From JAJPJE01 sp963724985 (GTDB taxonomy: Bacteria > Acidobacteriota > Terriglobia > Terriglobales > Acidobacteriaceae): a stretch of DNA of 64,000 bases. This document shows positions 47,773 to 57,212 of the stretch, one piece after another. Where the stretch lies: positions 124,001-188,000 of the forward strand of contig CAVRWV010000018.1 of the NCBI GenBank assembly GCA_963724985.1. The letters run 5' to 3'. Under the pieces are notes generated by a model, which searched no databases, was not told the DNA's origin, and saw nothing but the letters and a program-made list of their open reading frames with translations. Every line of letters starts with the position of its first letter. The first letter of the stretch is position 1. Both the position numbers and the translations under genes were made by a program.

Positions 47773-50430
47773 GTGGCTATTAAAGTAAAAATCCCGCGTG
47801 GTCCCCGGAAGACCAGTTCTTCGAAGCGGCAGTCCAAAGTCGCAAAATCGCTCAAACTCTCTAATCCACTGGTGAAAGCCGGAATCGGCGCAGCGTTGCT
47901 GTTGCTGGTGGTATTTGCCGTCGTATTCACCTACTACTGGGTGAAGTACGACCGGATCGTCGAAAAGCGCATACGCGGACCGATTTTCAGCAATTCGGCG
48001 CGAATTTTCGCGCGACCGCGATTGGTCTCCACCGGCGACCGGGTTCAGCTCAGCGAGATCGCGGCAGACCTGAGGCGCGCTGGGTATTCGGACAAGACGG
48101 ATTCGGCCGTTGGTACGTTCAGACTGATGGATGGCGGGATTCAAATCCAGCCTGGCCCGGCGTCGTACCACAATGAAGATGGCGCGACCATTCGAGTGAC
48201 GAATGGAAAGGTCCAACAGATTATTGGTGGCGGATCAGAGGGTGGACGCTACCTGAGCGGCTACGAACTGGAACCGCCGTTGCTGACAGCTCTCGATACC
48301 GAAGAGCGCTCGAAGCGCCAACTGGTGAAGTACAACGAAATCCCCAAAGTCATGGTGGACGCGGTGCTCGCGATCGAGGACCGGCGATTCTTCCAGCATG
48401 GCGGTATTAACTATTTTCGCCTCGTGGAAACTGTCTTCGTCGACCTGCGTTCGGGCCACTTGAGCCAGGGCGGATCGACAATCACCATGCAAATGGCGCG
48501 CGGCTTCTTTCTGTCATCGCAGAAGACGTTCAAGCGCAAGCTGGTGGAAATGATGATCGCCAGCGACCTGGAACATAAGCTCACGAAACAAGAGATCTTC
48601 GAGTTGTACGCGAACCAGGTCGACATGGGACAGCGTGGGTCATTCACGATTCATGGGTTCGCGGAGGCTGCCCGAGCCTACTTTAATAAGGATCTGCAAA
48701 GCATCACGTTGCCGGAGGCGGCATTGCTGGCAGGAATGATCCAGCGGCCGAGCTATCTGAATCCCTACCGGCATCCAGAGCGCGCGTTGGAACGGCGCAA
48801 CCTGGTGCTGGAGTCGATGGTCGAGACCGGCGCGATTTCGCGTGAGGACGCCGATAAGGCGAAGGCGACGGCGCTGAAGCTGGCTGCTCCGAACGTGGAA
48901 GCGAGCGACGCTCCTTATTTCGTCGATATGGTGAAGGATGTGCTGGTCGCGAAATATGGCGAGCGCGAGTTCAGCGATCAGGCGTACAGGATCTACACGA
49001 CGATCGATCCCGATCTGCAGCGGGCGGCGGCGGAGGCCGTGCAGGCAGGCATGGTGCAGGTGGATGACCAGCTCACGAAGCTGCGCACCAAACGCAAGAA
49101 GGTAGGCACGGGCAAGGAAGCGAAGTACGAGACGACGGTTGCTCCCGGGCCGCAGGCGCAGGTCGCTCTGGTGGTACTCGATCCGCATACCGGCGAACTA
49201 CTGGCGTTGGTTGGGGGAAGGAATTACGGGCAGAGCCAGCTGAATCACGCGGTCGCCAGAAGGCCGACTGGGTCGATCTTCAAACCGTTTGTCTATGCGG
49301 CGGCGATGAATACGGCGCTGACAGGTGGTCCGACGGTTTGGACGCCGGCGTCGCTGCTCCAGGACGAACAGACGACATTTCTTTTCGATAACCAGGTGTA
49401 CGAGCCGAAGAATTATCACGGCGAGTACAAGGGCGAGGTTTCGGCCGAGTACGCGCTGGCGCATTCGTTGAACAATGCCACCATCAAGCTGGCTGAAGCG
49501 GTTGGGTATCAGAACGTGGTGCAGCTGGCGAAGGCGGCAGGAATCAAGTCGGTGCAGGCGACTCCGGCAATGGCAATCGGCGCGTACGATGCGACGCCTC
49601 TGGATATGGCTGGGGCATACACGGTTTTTGCGAATAATGGCCAACACATTTCACCGATGATGATCCGGGCGATCCACAACTCGCAGGGAGAGTTGCTGCA
49701 GAGCTATTCGGCGGACAACAGTTCTGTACTTGATCCGCGGGTCGCTTACGTCATGACCAGCATGATGGAAGGCGTGGTCAACACTGGTACGGGCTTCATT
49801 GTCCGGCAGATGGGCTTCACGGCTCCGGCGGCAGGGAAGACCGGCACTTCGCATGACGCGTGGTTTGCCGGTTACACGTCGAACCTGCTGTGCATCGTCT
49901 GGGTCGGACTGGACGATTACAGCGACATACGGCTTTCGGGAACTGCGGCGGCGGCGCCGATCTGGGCCGAGTTCATGAAGCGCGCGACAACGATCCAGGG
50001 CTATCGTGATGCGACGGATTTCAAGCAGCCGGATGGCGTAATCGACGTACGGCTGGACAAGACAACGAACCGGTTGGCGACGCCTTCGTGTCCGGAAACC
50101 TATACCGTGGCGTTCATTGCCGGGACCGAGCCGAGAGATACCTGCGATCAGAATCCTGGGGAACATCAGGGTGTGCTGGGGAAGATCTTTGGGTGGATGA
50201 ATCCAAAGGCTCCGACCGAATCGGTCCCAGCGAACCAGAACCAACCTGGCCATCCGGTGCTGCCACCGCCACAAAACGGGGCGACGGTACAGGCTGCGGC
50301 GCCACCGGCTCCGCCAAAACAAGAGAAGAAAAAGGGCTTTTTTGGCAAGCTGGCGGGGGTCTTTAAGGGCGATGACGACAAACAGCAGGGCCAAAACGAC
50401 CAGCAGCCATCAAATAACACCCCTAAGTAA
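47773..50430 (+). CDS. Bifunctional penicillin-binding protein 1 (GT51 + transpeptidase)
   Basis: An 885-residue class A PBP. It has a cytoplasmic start, one transmembrane helix (about 36-57), a UB2H-like region, the GT51 domain with AIEDRRFFQHGG (catalytic Glu202) and GGSTITMQMARGFF, and a transpeptidase domain with TGSIFKPF (active Ser near 499), a SLNN motif and KTGT (near 689). The C-terminal 80 residues are Pro/Gln/Lys-rich and probably disordered. It polymerises and crosslinks peptidoglycan at the inner membrane. The UB2H region points to a PBP1b-type. The GTG start lacks a clear ribosome binding site. Confidence 0.93.
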   Translation: MAIKVKIPRGPRKTSSSKRQSKVAKSLKLSNPLVKAGIGAALLLLVVFAVVFTYYWVKYDRIVEKRIRGPIFSNSARIFARPRLVSTGDRVQLSEIAADLRRAGYSDKTDSAVGTFRLMDGGIQIQPGPASYHNEDGATIRVTNGKVQQIIGGGSEGGRYLSGYELEPPLLTALDTEERSKRQLVKYNEIPKVMVDAVLAIEDRRFFQHGGINYFRLVETVFVDLRSGHLSQGGSTITMQMARGFFLSSQKTFKRKLVEMMIASDLEHKLTKQEIFELYANQVDMGQRGSFTIHGFAEAARAYFNKDLQSITLPEAALLAGMIQRPSYLNPYRHPERALERRNLVLESMVETGAISREDADKAKATALKLAAPNVEASDAPYFVDMVKDVLVAKYGEREFSDQAYRIYTTIDPDLQRAAAEAVQAGMVQVDDQLTKLRTKRKKVGTGKEAKYETTVAPGPQAQVALVVLDPHTGELLALVGGRNYGQSQLNHAVARRPTGSIFKPFVYAAAMNTALTGGPTVWTPASLLQDEQTTFLFDNQVYEPKNYHGEYKGEVSAEYALAHSLNNATIKLAEAVGYQNVVQLAKAAGIKSVQATPAMAIGAYDATPLDMAGAYTVFANNGQHISPMMIRAIHNSQGELLQSYSADNSSVLDPRVAYVMTSMMEGVVNTGTGFIVRQMGFTAPAAGKTGTSHDAWFAGYTSNLLCIVWVGLDDYSDIRLSGTAAAAPIWAEFMKRATTIQGYRDATDFKQPDGVIDVRLDKTTNRLATPSCPETYTVAFIAGTEPRDTCDQNPGEHQGVLGKIFGWMNPKAPTESVPANQNQPGHPVLPPPQNGATVQAAAPPAPPKQEKKKGFFGKLAGVFKGDDDKQQGQNDQQPSNNTPK

Positions 50431-50537
50431 GTTCCGGCGCTGACATATTCCCTTTTGCGGTGTCTAATGTGGAGAAAGATCCGCGACCGAGCCACGCGTT
50501 TGGGGTGTTGGACAAGGCTCAGGTCAGGAGGCGTCCG

Positions 50538-51347
50538 ATGAAACGCTTTCTCGTCCTACCGTTTCTTACAATCTGCTTCGCTTCTCTCTTCATGCTCGCG
50601 CAAGACAATGCGCTTCAGGTGAATGCTCCGGTCGCTCACAGGACAATGCAGGCACCCGATCCCAACGCCAGCGCCGCCGATCTCGAGGCACAAGGCGATG
50701 AATTGCGCGCGGAAAAGGGTTACCTCGACGCGATGGATTTCTATCACGCTGCGATGAAGAAAGCCTCGACGCCAGCGGCGAAGGCGCAAATCTGGAACAA
50801 GATCGGCATCACCGAGCTGCAAACGGGACACTTTCCGGAGGCGAAGAAAGGGTTCGAGCACGCGATCAAGGCCGACTCTACGTTCCCAGAGCCGCACAAC
50901 AATCTTGGTGTCGTGTATTACGAAGTGAAGAAGTATGACAAAGCGATCAAGAACTATGGGAAAGCGATTGCTTTGAAAGAAGCGAGCGCGTCTTTCCATA
51001 GCAACCTGGGAACCGCATACTTCGCGAAACAGCAGTTTGATCTCGCGACACAGGAATATGGACGCGCCCTGCAACTCGACCCGACAATCTTCCAACGCAA
51101 ATCGCAAATCGGTATTGCGGCACAGATGTCGTCACCAGAAGACCGCGCGCATTACTCGTATGTGCTGGCAGGAATGTATGCCAGAGCAGGAATGCTCGAC
51201 CAGGCGCTGATGTATCTGCGGCACGCAATGGAAGACGGATATAAGAACATCGACGATGTCTACAAGGACAATGAATTCGCAGGTCTGAGGAAGGATCCGA
51301 GATTCAACGACCTGATGACACAGCGTCCGCCCTCAATTCCGCAATAA
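50538..51347 (+). CDS. Exported TPR-repeat protein
   Basis: A 269-residue exported protein. ATG 50538 follows AGGAGG and gives a signal peptide (MKRFLVLPFLTICFASLFML). From about 55 to 190 it has tetratricopeptide repeats: AQIWNKIGITELQTGHFPEA, PEPHNNLGVVYYEVKKYDKA and FHSNLGTAYFAKQQFDLATQ. The C-terminal part is YSYVLAGMYARAGMLDQALM, another repeat-like unit. It probably mediates protein binding in the periplasm. It lies between the PBP gene and a terminator. Confidence 0.85.
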   Translation: MKRFLVLPFLTICFASLFMLAQDNALQVNAPVAHRTMQAPDPNASAADLEAQGDELRAEKGYLDAMDFYHAAMKKASTPAAKAQIWNKIGITELQTGHFPEAKKGFEHAIKADSTFPEPHNNLGVVYYEVKKYDKAIKNYGKAIALKEASASFHSNLGTAYFAKQQFDLATQEYGRALQLDPTIFQRKSQIGIAAQMSSPEDRAHYSYVLAGMYARAGMLDQALMYLRHAMEDGYKNIDDVYKDNEFAGLRKDPRFNDLMTQRPPSIPQ

Positions 51348-51449
51348 ACGCAGATTGTAAAGCTTTGTAAAGCCCAGAACTTTTAAGGAAGTTCTGCGTC
51401 TATATGATCAGCCTCCTGAAAGCGACAGTGAGTAAGGGGAAACGGTGAA
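51348..51449 (+). other. Structured leader or small RNA candidate
   Basis: Just after the TPR gene, AGAACTTTTAAGGAAGTTCT (about 51374-51393) forms a 7-bp hairpin, followed by a purine-rich stretch with GTGAGTAAGGGGAAACGG that leads to the strong terminator at 51450. This could be a 3' UTR or a roughly 100-nt small RNA; no RNA family was recognised. Confidence 0.3.
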
Positions 51450-51499
51450 ACCCCCGCGCTATTCCTCAACGCCCCAAGCAAGCGCGGGGGTCTTTTTTT
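51450..51499 (+). terminator. Strong rho-independent terminator with long loop
   Basis: Arms CCCCCGCGCT (51451-51460) and AGCGCGGGGG (51481-51490) are perfect 10-bp complements, with an extra A-T pair, a 20-base loop, and TCTTTTTTT after the stem. Confidence 0.85.
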
Positions 51500-51665
51500 C
51501 ATAGCTTTCAGCACTCAGCTGTCAGCATCAGCCAGCGATTGGGTAGCTAGTAGCTGGTTCCCAAGACGATCCTCTCGCGGCATTGAAGTTCGGAACCGAT
51601 CTGCGGCTGGAGATTCAGAAGCGGTCCACTGAAGACTGAGTGCTGATGAGCTGACGAGCTAAAAG

Positions 51666-52289
51666 TTAAGAGCTCGCTGCCGGCGAACGCTGGCCGATGT
51701 ATTCGGCGATGGCAGCCTCCAACTTTCCCTGAGATCGGAGGATGAACTCGATTGCGTCGCGGCACGCTCCGTGACCGCCCTCGTGATCGGTGATGTAGTG
51801 CGACTCATCTTTCACTTCTTCGCGCGCATTGCGAACGGCGATGGCAAGCCCGCAATTTCGCATGATGGGCAAGTCGATAATGTCATCGCCGACGTAAGCG
51901 ACTTCATCCGCCCGCAGGTTTTCTTTCTTAAGAATTTCGCGGAATACTGAAAGCTTATCCGCGATGCCCTGGTAGACGTGATTCAGCTTGAGGTCACGCG
52001 CGCGCAGCGCGACAGTCTCGGAGATACGCTTGGTGATGATGCCTGTCTTAAGGCCACCTAGACGAGCGAGCGAAATGCCAGCGCCGTCGTGCGCATTGAA
52101 GCCTTTGGCTTCGACGATGGCTTCGCTATGGATGGAGTAGCCGCCATCATCGGCGCGTGAAGCCACATGATCGGCGGTGGTGCGAGGCGCAGCGGCCGGG
52201 GCTGGGAACAGGAAGATGGTGCCGTCGGTCATCACACCATCTACGTCGAACAGAATGAGCTTGATCTTTTCCGCACGTTCTTTGGACAT
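51666..52289 (-). CDS. kdsC: 3-deoxy-8-phosphooctulonate phosphatase
   Basis: A HAD-family phosphatase of the KdsC type that removes phosphate from KDO-8-phosphate. The 207-residue protein begins with LILFDVDGVMTDG; Asp15 and Asp17 are the nucleophile and general acid/base. The second and third HAD motifs appear as GIITKRISE and YVGDDIIDLPIM. Between motif I and the AKGFNAHDGAGI segment there are about 25 extra residues (PAPAAAPRTTADHV) compared with E. coli KdsC. It stands alone on the minus strand. Confidence 0.9.
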   Translation of the reverse strand: MSKERAEKIKLILFDVDGVMTDGTIFLFPAPAAAPRTTADHVASRADDGGYSIHSEAIVEAKGFNAHDGAGISLARLGGLKTGIITKRISETVALRARDLKLNHVYQGIADKLSVFREILKKENLRADEVAYVGDDIIDLPIMRNCGLAIAVRNAREEVKDESHYITDHEGGHGACRDAIEFILRSQGKLEAAIAEYIGQRSPAASS

Positions 52290-52298
52290 AAGAAAAGA

Positions 52299-52328
52299 TT
52301 AACCACAAAGGGCACGAAGGTCACGAAG
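52299..52328. repeat. TTAACCACAAAGG dispersed repeat
   Basis: TTAACCACAAAGGGCACGAAGG then TCACGAAG. Related sequences occur at 59753-59783 (TTAACCACAGAGGACACAAA) and 61757-61784 (GCCACAGAGGCACAGAG). Confidence 0.65.
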
Positions 52329-52336
52329 ATAAGCAG

Positions 52337-52672
52337 TTAGAAATTGCCGGGAACGAAATTCTCGATGGCGAGTTTCAGGACGGCGCGACACTTTCCGCAT
52401 AGCAGAAAAGTAGCGTCGCCTGCGGTCGACAGCACGCCCACTCGCAGGCTTTCACATTGTGCGCAGCCGGTGGTGGGCTCACCGGAATCGGGGTCAGGAA
52501 TATCGATGGGAGTGTCCGGATCGGTACGTCCGGTCTTTTGGTTGTTGATTTCGAAGGTGCTGCGGCAATCGGCGCAGACGTGGTTGAAGCAGCACTTGGG
52601 CTCGCACGAGTAGACGATCTCGCGTCCTCCACACTGCGGGCATACGATGACGTCTCTAAGAGGGGTGACCAC
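52337..52672 (-). CDS. Two-zinc-ribbon hypothetical protein
   Basis: A protein of about 111 residues using the GTG at 52672, with no good ribosome binding site. It carries four CxxC pairs: CPQC, CADC, CAQC and CGKC, with an intervening CEPKCC, pointing to two zinc-ribbon modules. A Pro/Asp-rich linker (DPDTPIDIPDPDSGEPTTG) separates them. No family was recognised. It starts 106 bp before the divergent frame-broken lipoprotein gene. Confidence 0.6.
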   Translation of the reverse strand: MVTPLRDVIVCPQCGGREIVYSCEPKCCFNHVCADCRSTFEINNQKTGRTDPDTPIDIPDPDSGEPTTGCAQCESLRVGVLSTAGDATFLLCGKCRAVLKLAIENFVPGNF

Positions 52673-52777
52673 AGTAGTGATTCTATCGTGAGATGAATTG
52701 GGTCTGTGGGGCGCGGATTTCAAGTACATCGAAATGGCGATACAATCCGCAGAGCAGTCTTCTCCGGAGTACCTCGA

Positions 52778-54478
52778 ATGAAGTCTGGTGTGGCGTTTTT
52801 CTCCCTTGTGCTCCTGAGCTCCCTCGGGTGTGTTGCACAGACGCAAGAGACGGCCACGCCACAGACGCAAGCGGCTGCTTCGGGAGCTCCTGCTCCTACG
52901 ACGCCCGCTTCTGCGATCCCTGCGGCCGGCGCCTCAGATCCCAAGACCACAAAGCCTGATCCAAAGAAGAAGAATGAGGCGCCAGATACAAGAGAGGATC
53001 CGGCGGCCGCGCACAAGCAGCAGATTGTCGATCTACTGGAGCGGAGCCACGCCGCCAACGACGAAGTTCTTCCCGATCAGAAAGCTACGCTACTGGCGCG
53101 CCAGATCAGCATGATTTCGCGGTTGAATTCGGACAGTGCGGAAAAGTGGGCGCAGGAACTGTTTCAGTTGGGAGACGATCAGGCGGACGATCAGAAGCGT
53201 GCGCGCATGCAGGTGATGGCGATACAGATGGTGGCGCAGGGTGATCCGGAGTTTGGGTTGAAGCTTCTGCACCAAATCAAGCCAGTGGCAGAGACGGATT
53301 CGACAGCCCTGGTTTCCGCAAACATGATTAGCGTGGCTGCCAGTGCGGTTTTTCAGGGACTTGGCGCGACGAAAAGGGAGAATCGCAGCTGCCGCGTTTG
53401 CGCCAGGAAGCGTTGCGACTGGCTGCTGAGAGCCAATATCCCTACAGCGCCATGGGCAGTGTCGCCATGGAGCTGGTTCGCGACCACAGGCGAGGGGAAT
53501 CTGGTTCCAGCGAGGCCCAAGGTTCGCTGATGGAATCAGTGTTCGACGAAGCTGTCACCAACTATGAGCGAAGTGTTCCGACGTGGTCGGGGAATTCGGA
53601 CTTTGGACGGATGGTGCAGCGGCTCGCTTACCAGCTTCCAAAAGAGAAGGTGCGGCATGCGCTGGAAGTTTTCGTGAACAACGTGCAGACCACGCCAGCG
53701 CCTTCGGAGTCTGGATGAAAGTGGATTCGGGCGCGGGCGCGACGCAGATGAGCGATCCGGTGGAGATATCACTGTATCCATTTATGTCACTGATGAACGA
53801 GTTTGATCCGGAGCTGATGAAGCAAGTAGTGGAAGCGCACCCAAAGCTGGCGCAGAATGCGGCAACGGGGGCTGTGTCGGCTTCCGTCTATGGGGTTACG
53901 CGGGATCGGGAACGGGGCGCAGGTCTGATGCGAACCAGATGACGCGGCTACGCGCGCAGGGAATGGCGAGCTGGAATCCGGACAACGCGTTGGCAATGAC
54001 GCAGAGCATTACCGATCCGAATATGCGTGCGGTGACCATGGGCAGCGTGGCGGAGCGAATTGCAGGCGACGATTCAAGCCGCGCGATGCAATTGCTTGAT
54101 CAGGCGCAAAAGACTGCCGGCGACTCGCAGGATCTCAAGACCGAGTTGCAACTGGCGGCTTCGCGGGCGGAGGTTGCACAAGCAACGAATAACGGTGCGA
54201 TGTTGCGCGAGTCTTTGCGGAAAGGCTTCGAGATTGGCGATCAGTTGCTGCGACAGGAACAGGACAACAACCAGGGACAGGTCTCGTGGTACATGCTGGG
54301 CTCGCTGGTGCAAACCGGAATCAAGAGCGATCCGGATCTAACGCTGGCGTACATCAATAGTTTTTCCCTTCCTTATGTGCGCGCGGAGCTTCTGATGGAT
54401 GCGGCGCAGGCACTGCGTTTTGGCGATTTGCGCGGTTCGCGGGGGCGGTCGGTCAGGACTGCGAGTATTTCCAACTAG
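52778..54478 (+). CDS. Helical-repeat lipoprotein, multiply frame-broken
   Basis: The start at ATG 52778 gives a lipoprotein signal with LSSLGC. It follows with Ala/Pro/Thr-rich linker and then a helical region. The frame changes near 53365 (to GESQLPRLRQEALRLAAES), near 53700 (to SAFGVWMKVDSGAGATQ) and near 53935 (to RAQGMASWNPDNALAM), each time consistent with one missing base. The combined protein is at least 565 residues of helix-rich repeats, without a recognised family. Further breaks may lie downstream. Errors or genuine decay cannot be separated by eye; all shifts are in the same direction. Confidence 0.6.
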
Positions 54479-54875
54479 ACAATCAATCGAGCCGCTTGTG
54501 ATGTTCGGCCCGGCGCTGGTCGGCAGCGTTCAGGGGATTGCGGCAGAGATGGCCCCAGCGGTGACAAGGGCGAAGGCACGCTTTTTGCAACGGCGGCGTT
54601 GTTCATTGGTGGCGACGGGGTCCTGTACGGCGCCTGGGTGGCGAAGTCTCCGGTCAACTATCCCCTTTCATCTCATGCAAATGCGGCGGCAGCGCACCCG
54701 GTCCGTGGCGTGACAACCGAATAGGGCGACGCGTGGTCCGAGCGATTTTTTCTCAAGAAAGTGGAATAGATTCTGGAATAAATGTAACGCCCTCTGTAGA
54801 ACTGTCATCCAACTTTTGATCTGAATGCCGGGCTCTGATGTTCCGGCGCAGTATGCCTGTATGTGAGGCCAGGGA
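54479..54875 (+). other. Coding-like remnants, no intact gene
   Basis: Short coding-like pieces follow in changing frames: SIEPLVMFGPALVGSVQGIA near 54490-54550 and GEGTLFATAALFIGGDG up to a stop at 54724. They are probably the end of the preceding broken gene, again joined by single missing bases. From 54725 to 54875 nothing is recognised except a purine-rich stretch before egtB. Confidence 0.45.
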
Positions 54876-56159
54876 ATGAATGCTATCCAGCAATGGGCGC
54901 CTGGGGGAATTCTCGATCTGTCAGGTGCCAGAAATAGTTTGGCGCGCTGTTACATGGAAGTGCGCAAGACCACGGAGTCGATCTGTCGACTCTTATCGGC
55001 AGAAGACCAGATGGTGCAGTCGATGCCGGATGCGAGTCCTGCGAAATGGCACCAGGCGCACACCACATGGTTTTTCGAAACTTTCCTCTTGATTCCTTAC
55101 CTTCGCGATTATCAGCCATTCCATCCTGATTTCCAGTATGTGTTCAATTCCTACTACAAGGGATTGGGAGCGCATCCGAATCGCGCGTATCGCGGCCTGT
55201 TTTCGCGGCCAGCGCTCGAACAGGTTCAGAAGTACCGCGCGCACGTCGATCAGCACTTGATGGAGTTGCTGGAATCGGGCGATCTGGCAGAGTTCGGAGA
55301 TGCGGTGCAGCTTGGCTTGAATCACGAGCAGCAGCATCAAGAATTGATCCTGACCGACATCAAGCATGCATTTTGGAGCCAGCCATTGCGGCCGGCGTAT
55401 GCGCAGCCGACACCTTCGCCAGAGACGCGCGAGCGTGGCGTGAGCTGGTTCGGATTCGATGCCGGGCTCTACAACATTGGGTATGAAGGCGAAGCCTTTG
55501 CGTTCGATAACGAACGGCCGCGGCACCAGGCGTATCTGAATGAATTTCAGATCGCATCACGACTCGTAACGAACGCCGAGTACATGGCGTTCATGAATGA
55601 CGATGGCTATCTGCGTCCGGAACTGTGGCTCTCCGATGGATGGGACACGATGAACGCGCAAGGATGGCGCGCGCCGCTCTACTGGGAGCATCAGGGGGAC
55701 GAGTGGATGACGTTCACTGCGGCTGGCATGCAGAAGGTGAATCCGCGCGAACCAGTGAGTCATGTGAGCTTCTACGAGGCCGATGCATACGCGCGCTGGG
55801 CGAAAGCGCGACTCGCAACGGAAACGGAGTGGGAAGTGGTGGCGGCGAATGTTCCGATGGATGGCAATTTTCTGGAGGGCGGATATCTGCATCCAATTCC
55901 CGAGCCGGAGAGAGAGGGCGCGCCACAGCAGATATTTGGCGATGTATGGGAGTGGACGGCGAGTCCGTATGTTGGCTATCCGGGATTCGCGCCGAATACC
56001 GGCGCGCTGGGCGAATATAACGGCAAGTTCATGGCGAACCAGATGGTGCTGCGCGGAGGATCGTGTGTAACTCCGGCTTCGCACATGCGCGCAACCTACC
56101 GCAACTTCTTCCCACCGCATACGCGGTGGCAATACTCCGGAATACGGCTGGCGAAATGA
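54876..56159 (+). CDS. egtB: Ergothioneine biosynthesis protein EgtB
   Basis: EgtB is the iron-dependent sulfoxide synthase that joins hercynine with a thiol (glutathione-type or cysteine-type) and oxygen. The 427-residue protein has an N-terminal DinB-like domain with the iron ligands: His62 in KWHQAHTTWFFE and His150/His154 in NHEQQHQEL. The C-terminal formylglycine-generating-enzyme-like (sulfatase-modifying) domain is clear: VSHVSFYEADAYARWAKARL, ATETEWEVVAA, VWEWTASPY and VLRGGSCVTP. Start codon ATG; it is coupled to egtD by a 4-bp ATGA overlap. The thiol donor type cannot be decided from these motifs. Confidence 0.95.
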   Translation: MNAIQQWAPGGILDLSGARNSLARCYMEVRKTTESICRLLSAEDQMVQSMPDASPAKWHQAHTTWFFETFLLIPYLRDYQPFHPDFQYVFNSYYKGLGAHPNRAYRGLFSRPALEQVQKYRAHVDQHLMELLESGDLAEFGDAVQLGLNHEQQHQELILTDIKHAFWSQPLRPAYAQPTPSPETRERGVSWFGFDAGLYNIGYEGEAFAFDNERPRHQAYLNEFQIASRLVTNAEYMAFMNDDGYLRPELWLSDGWDTMNAQGWRAPLYWEHQGDEWMTFTAAGMQKVNPREPVSHVSFYEADAYARWAKARLATETEWEVVAANVPMDGNFLEGGYLHPIPEPEREGAPQQIFGDVWEWTASPYVGYPGFAPNTGALGEYNGKFMANQMVLRGGSCVTPASHMRATYRNFFPPHTRWQYSGIRLAK

Positions 56160-57145
56160 GCGCATACGAAAGAGCAGAACACGCAGTTTCTCCCATTGCA
56201 GAAGATGTTCTTCCAGGGCTGACGAGAACGCCGAAGTCGCTTCCACCGAAGCTCTTCTACGACGCCGCGGGCTCCGACCTATTCGAGCTGATCACGGAGT
56301 TGCCGGAATACTATCTGACGCGAACCGAAGCTGGCATCCTCAAGGAGTTTGCGGGAGAGATGCTGGAAGCTGCCGGAGACGATATCACGCTAGTGGAGTT
56401 GGGTGCGGGAACGGCAACGAAGACACGTACAGTGATCCGCGAACTGCTGAAGCGGCAACGACGCGTGAAGTTTTATCCGATCGATGTTTCGCGTTCGGCG
56501 CTGGAGGATGCGGCGCGCAGTTTGAACGGAGATTTTCCGGGACTGGAGATGCATCCCGTCGTGGCGGATTATTGCGAAGGCCTGGACGGAATTGCGAACA
56601 GTGCCGGACGAAAGCTGGTGCTGTACCTCGGGTCGAGTATCGGCAACTTCGAGCCCATGCAGGCGGGTGCGGTGTTGCATAGCGTCAGGAATTCTCTGCG
56701 CGAGGGTGATGCGCTGCTGCTGGGAACCGACCTGGTGAAAAGCGAAAGCGTGCTGGTACCGGCGTACGACGACGCTCAGGGAGTGACGGCACGATTCAAC
56801 AAGAACATGCTGGCAAGAATCAACCGCGAACTGGGCGGCGATTTCGATTTGAACGCGTTCCGGCATGTGGCGATCTGGAATCCGAAGTGTTCGCGTATCG
56901 AGATTTACCTGGAGAGCACGCGCGAGCAGACGGTGAACATCGACGCGCTCGGACTACGTGTGCACTTCGATCGCGGCGAACGAATGCATACCGAGAACAG
57001 TTACAAGTTCACGCCACACATGGTGCGGTCGATCCTGAGTATGGGCGGCTTCGAATTGGAGCGGAGCTGGACCGATCGGAGAGAGTGGTTCGCGCTGCAT
57101 CATGGCGAGAGCGAGGTGATGGATCCACGGGAACAGTTGTGGTAG
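56156..57145 (+). CDS. egtD: L-histidine N-alpha-methyltransferase EgtD
   Basis: EgtD trimethylates histidine with SAM to give hercynine, the substrate for EgtB. The 329-residue protein starts at ATG 56156, inside the egtB stop. It has LPPKLFYDAAGSDLFELITE and EYYLTRTEAGIL at the N-terminus, the SAM-binding LVELGAGTATKTR, and LYLGSSIGNFEP with a following LLLGTDLVKS. The C-terminal part contains histidine-binding-type residues NSYKFTP. The two genes form a minimal ergothioneine operon; egtA, egtC and egtE are absent nearby, which is usual in non-actinobacterial systems where other thiols are used. Confidence 0.95.
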   Translation: MSAYERAEHAVSPIAEDVLPGLTRTPKSLPPKLFYDAAGSDLFELITELPEYYLTRTEAGILKEFAGEMLEAAGDDITLVELGAGTATKTRTVIRELLKRQRRVKFYPIDVSRSALEDAARSLNGDFPGLEMHPVVADYCEGLDGIANSAGRKLVLYLGSSIGNFEPMQAGAVLHSVRNSLREGDALLLGTDLVKSESVLVPAYDDAQGVTARFNKNMLARINRELGGDFDLNAFRHVAIWNPKCSRIEIYLESTREQTVNIDALGLRVHFDRGERMHTENSYKFTPHMVRSILSMGGFELERSWTDRREWFALHHGESEVMDPREQLW

Positions 57146-57146
57146 C

Positions 57147-57200
57147 GATAGGGTTCCCTCGCTCCGCTCGGGATGACAGATCCTCGCTGGCGCTCGGATC
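57147..57200 (+). repeat. TCGCTNNCGCTCGG dispersed repeat, copy 4
   Basis: ATAGGGTTCCCTCGCTCCGC then TCGGGATGACAGATCCTCGC matches the inner part of the 92-bp unit at 40.4 kb. It lies at the 3' end of egtD, in the gap before cca. Confidence 0.75.
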
Positions 57201-57212
57201 GATACTTTCTTT

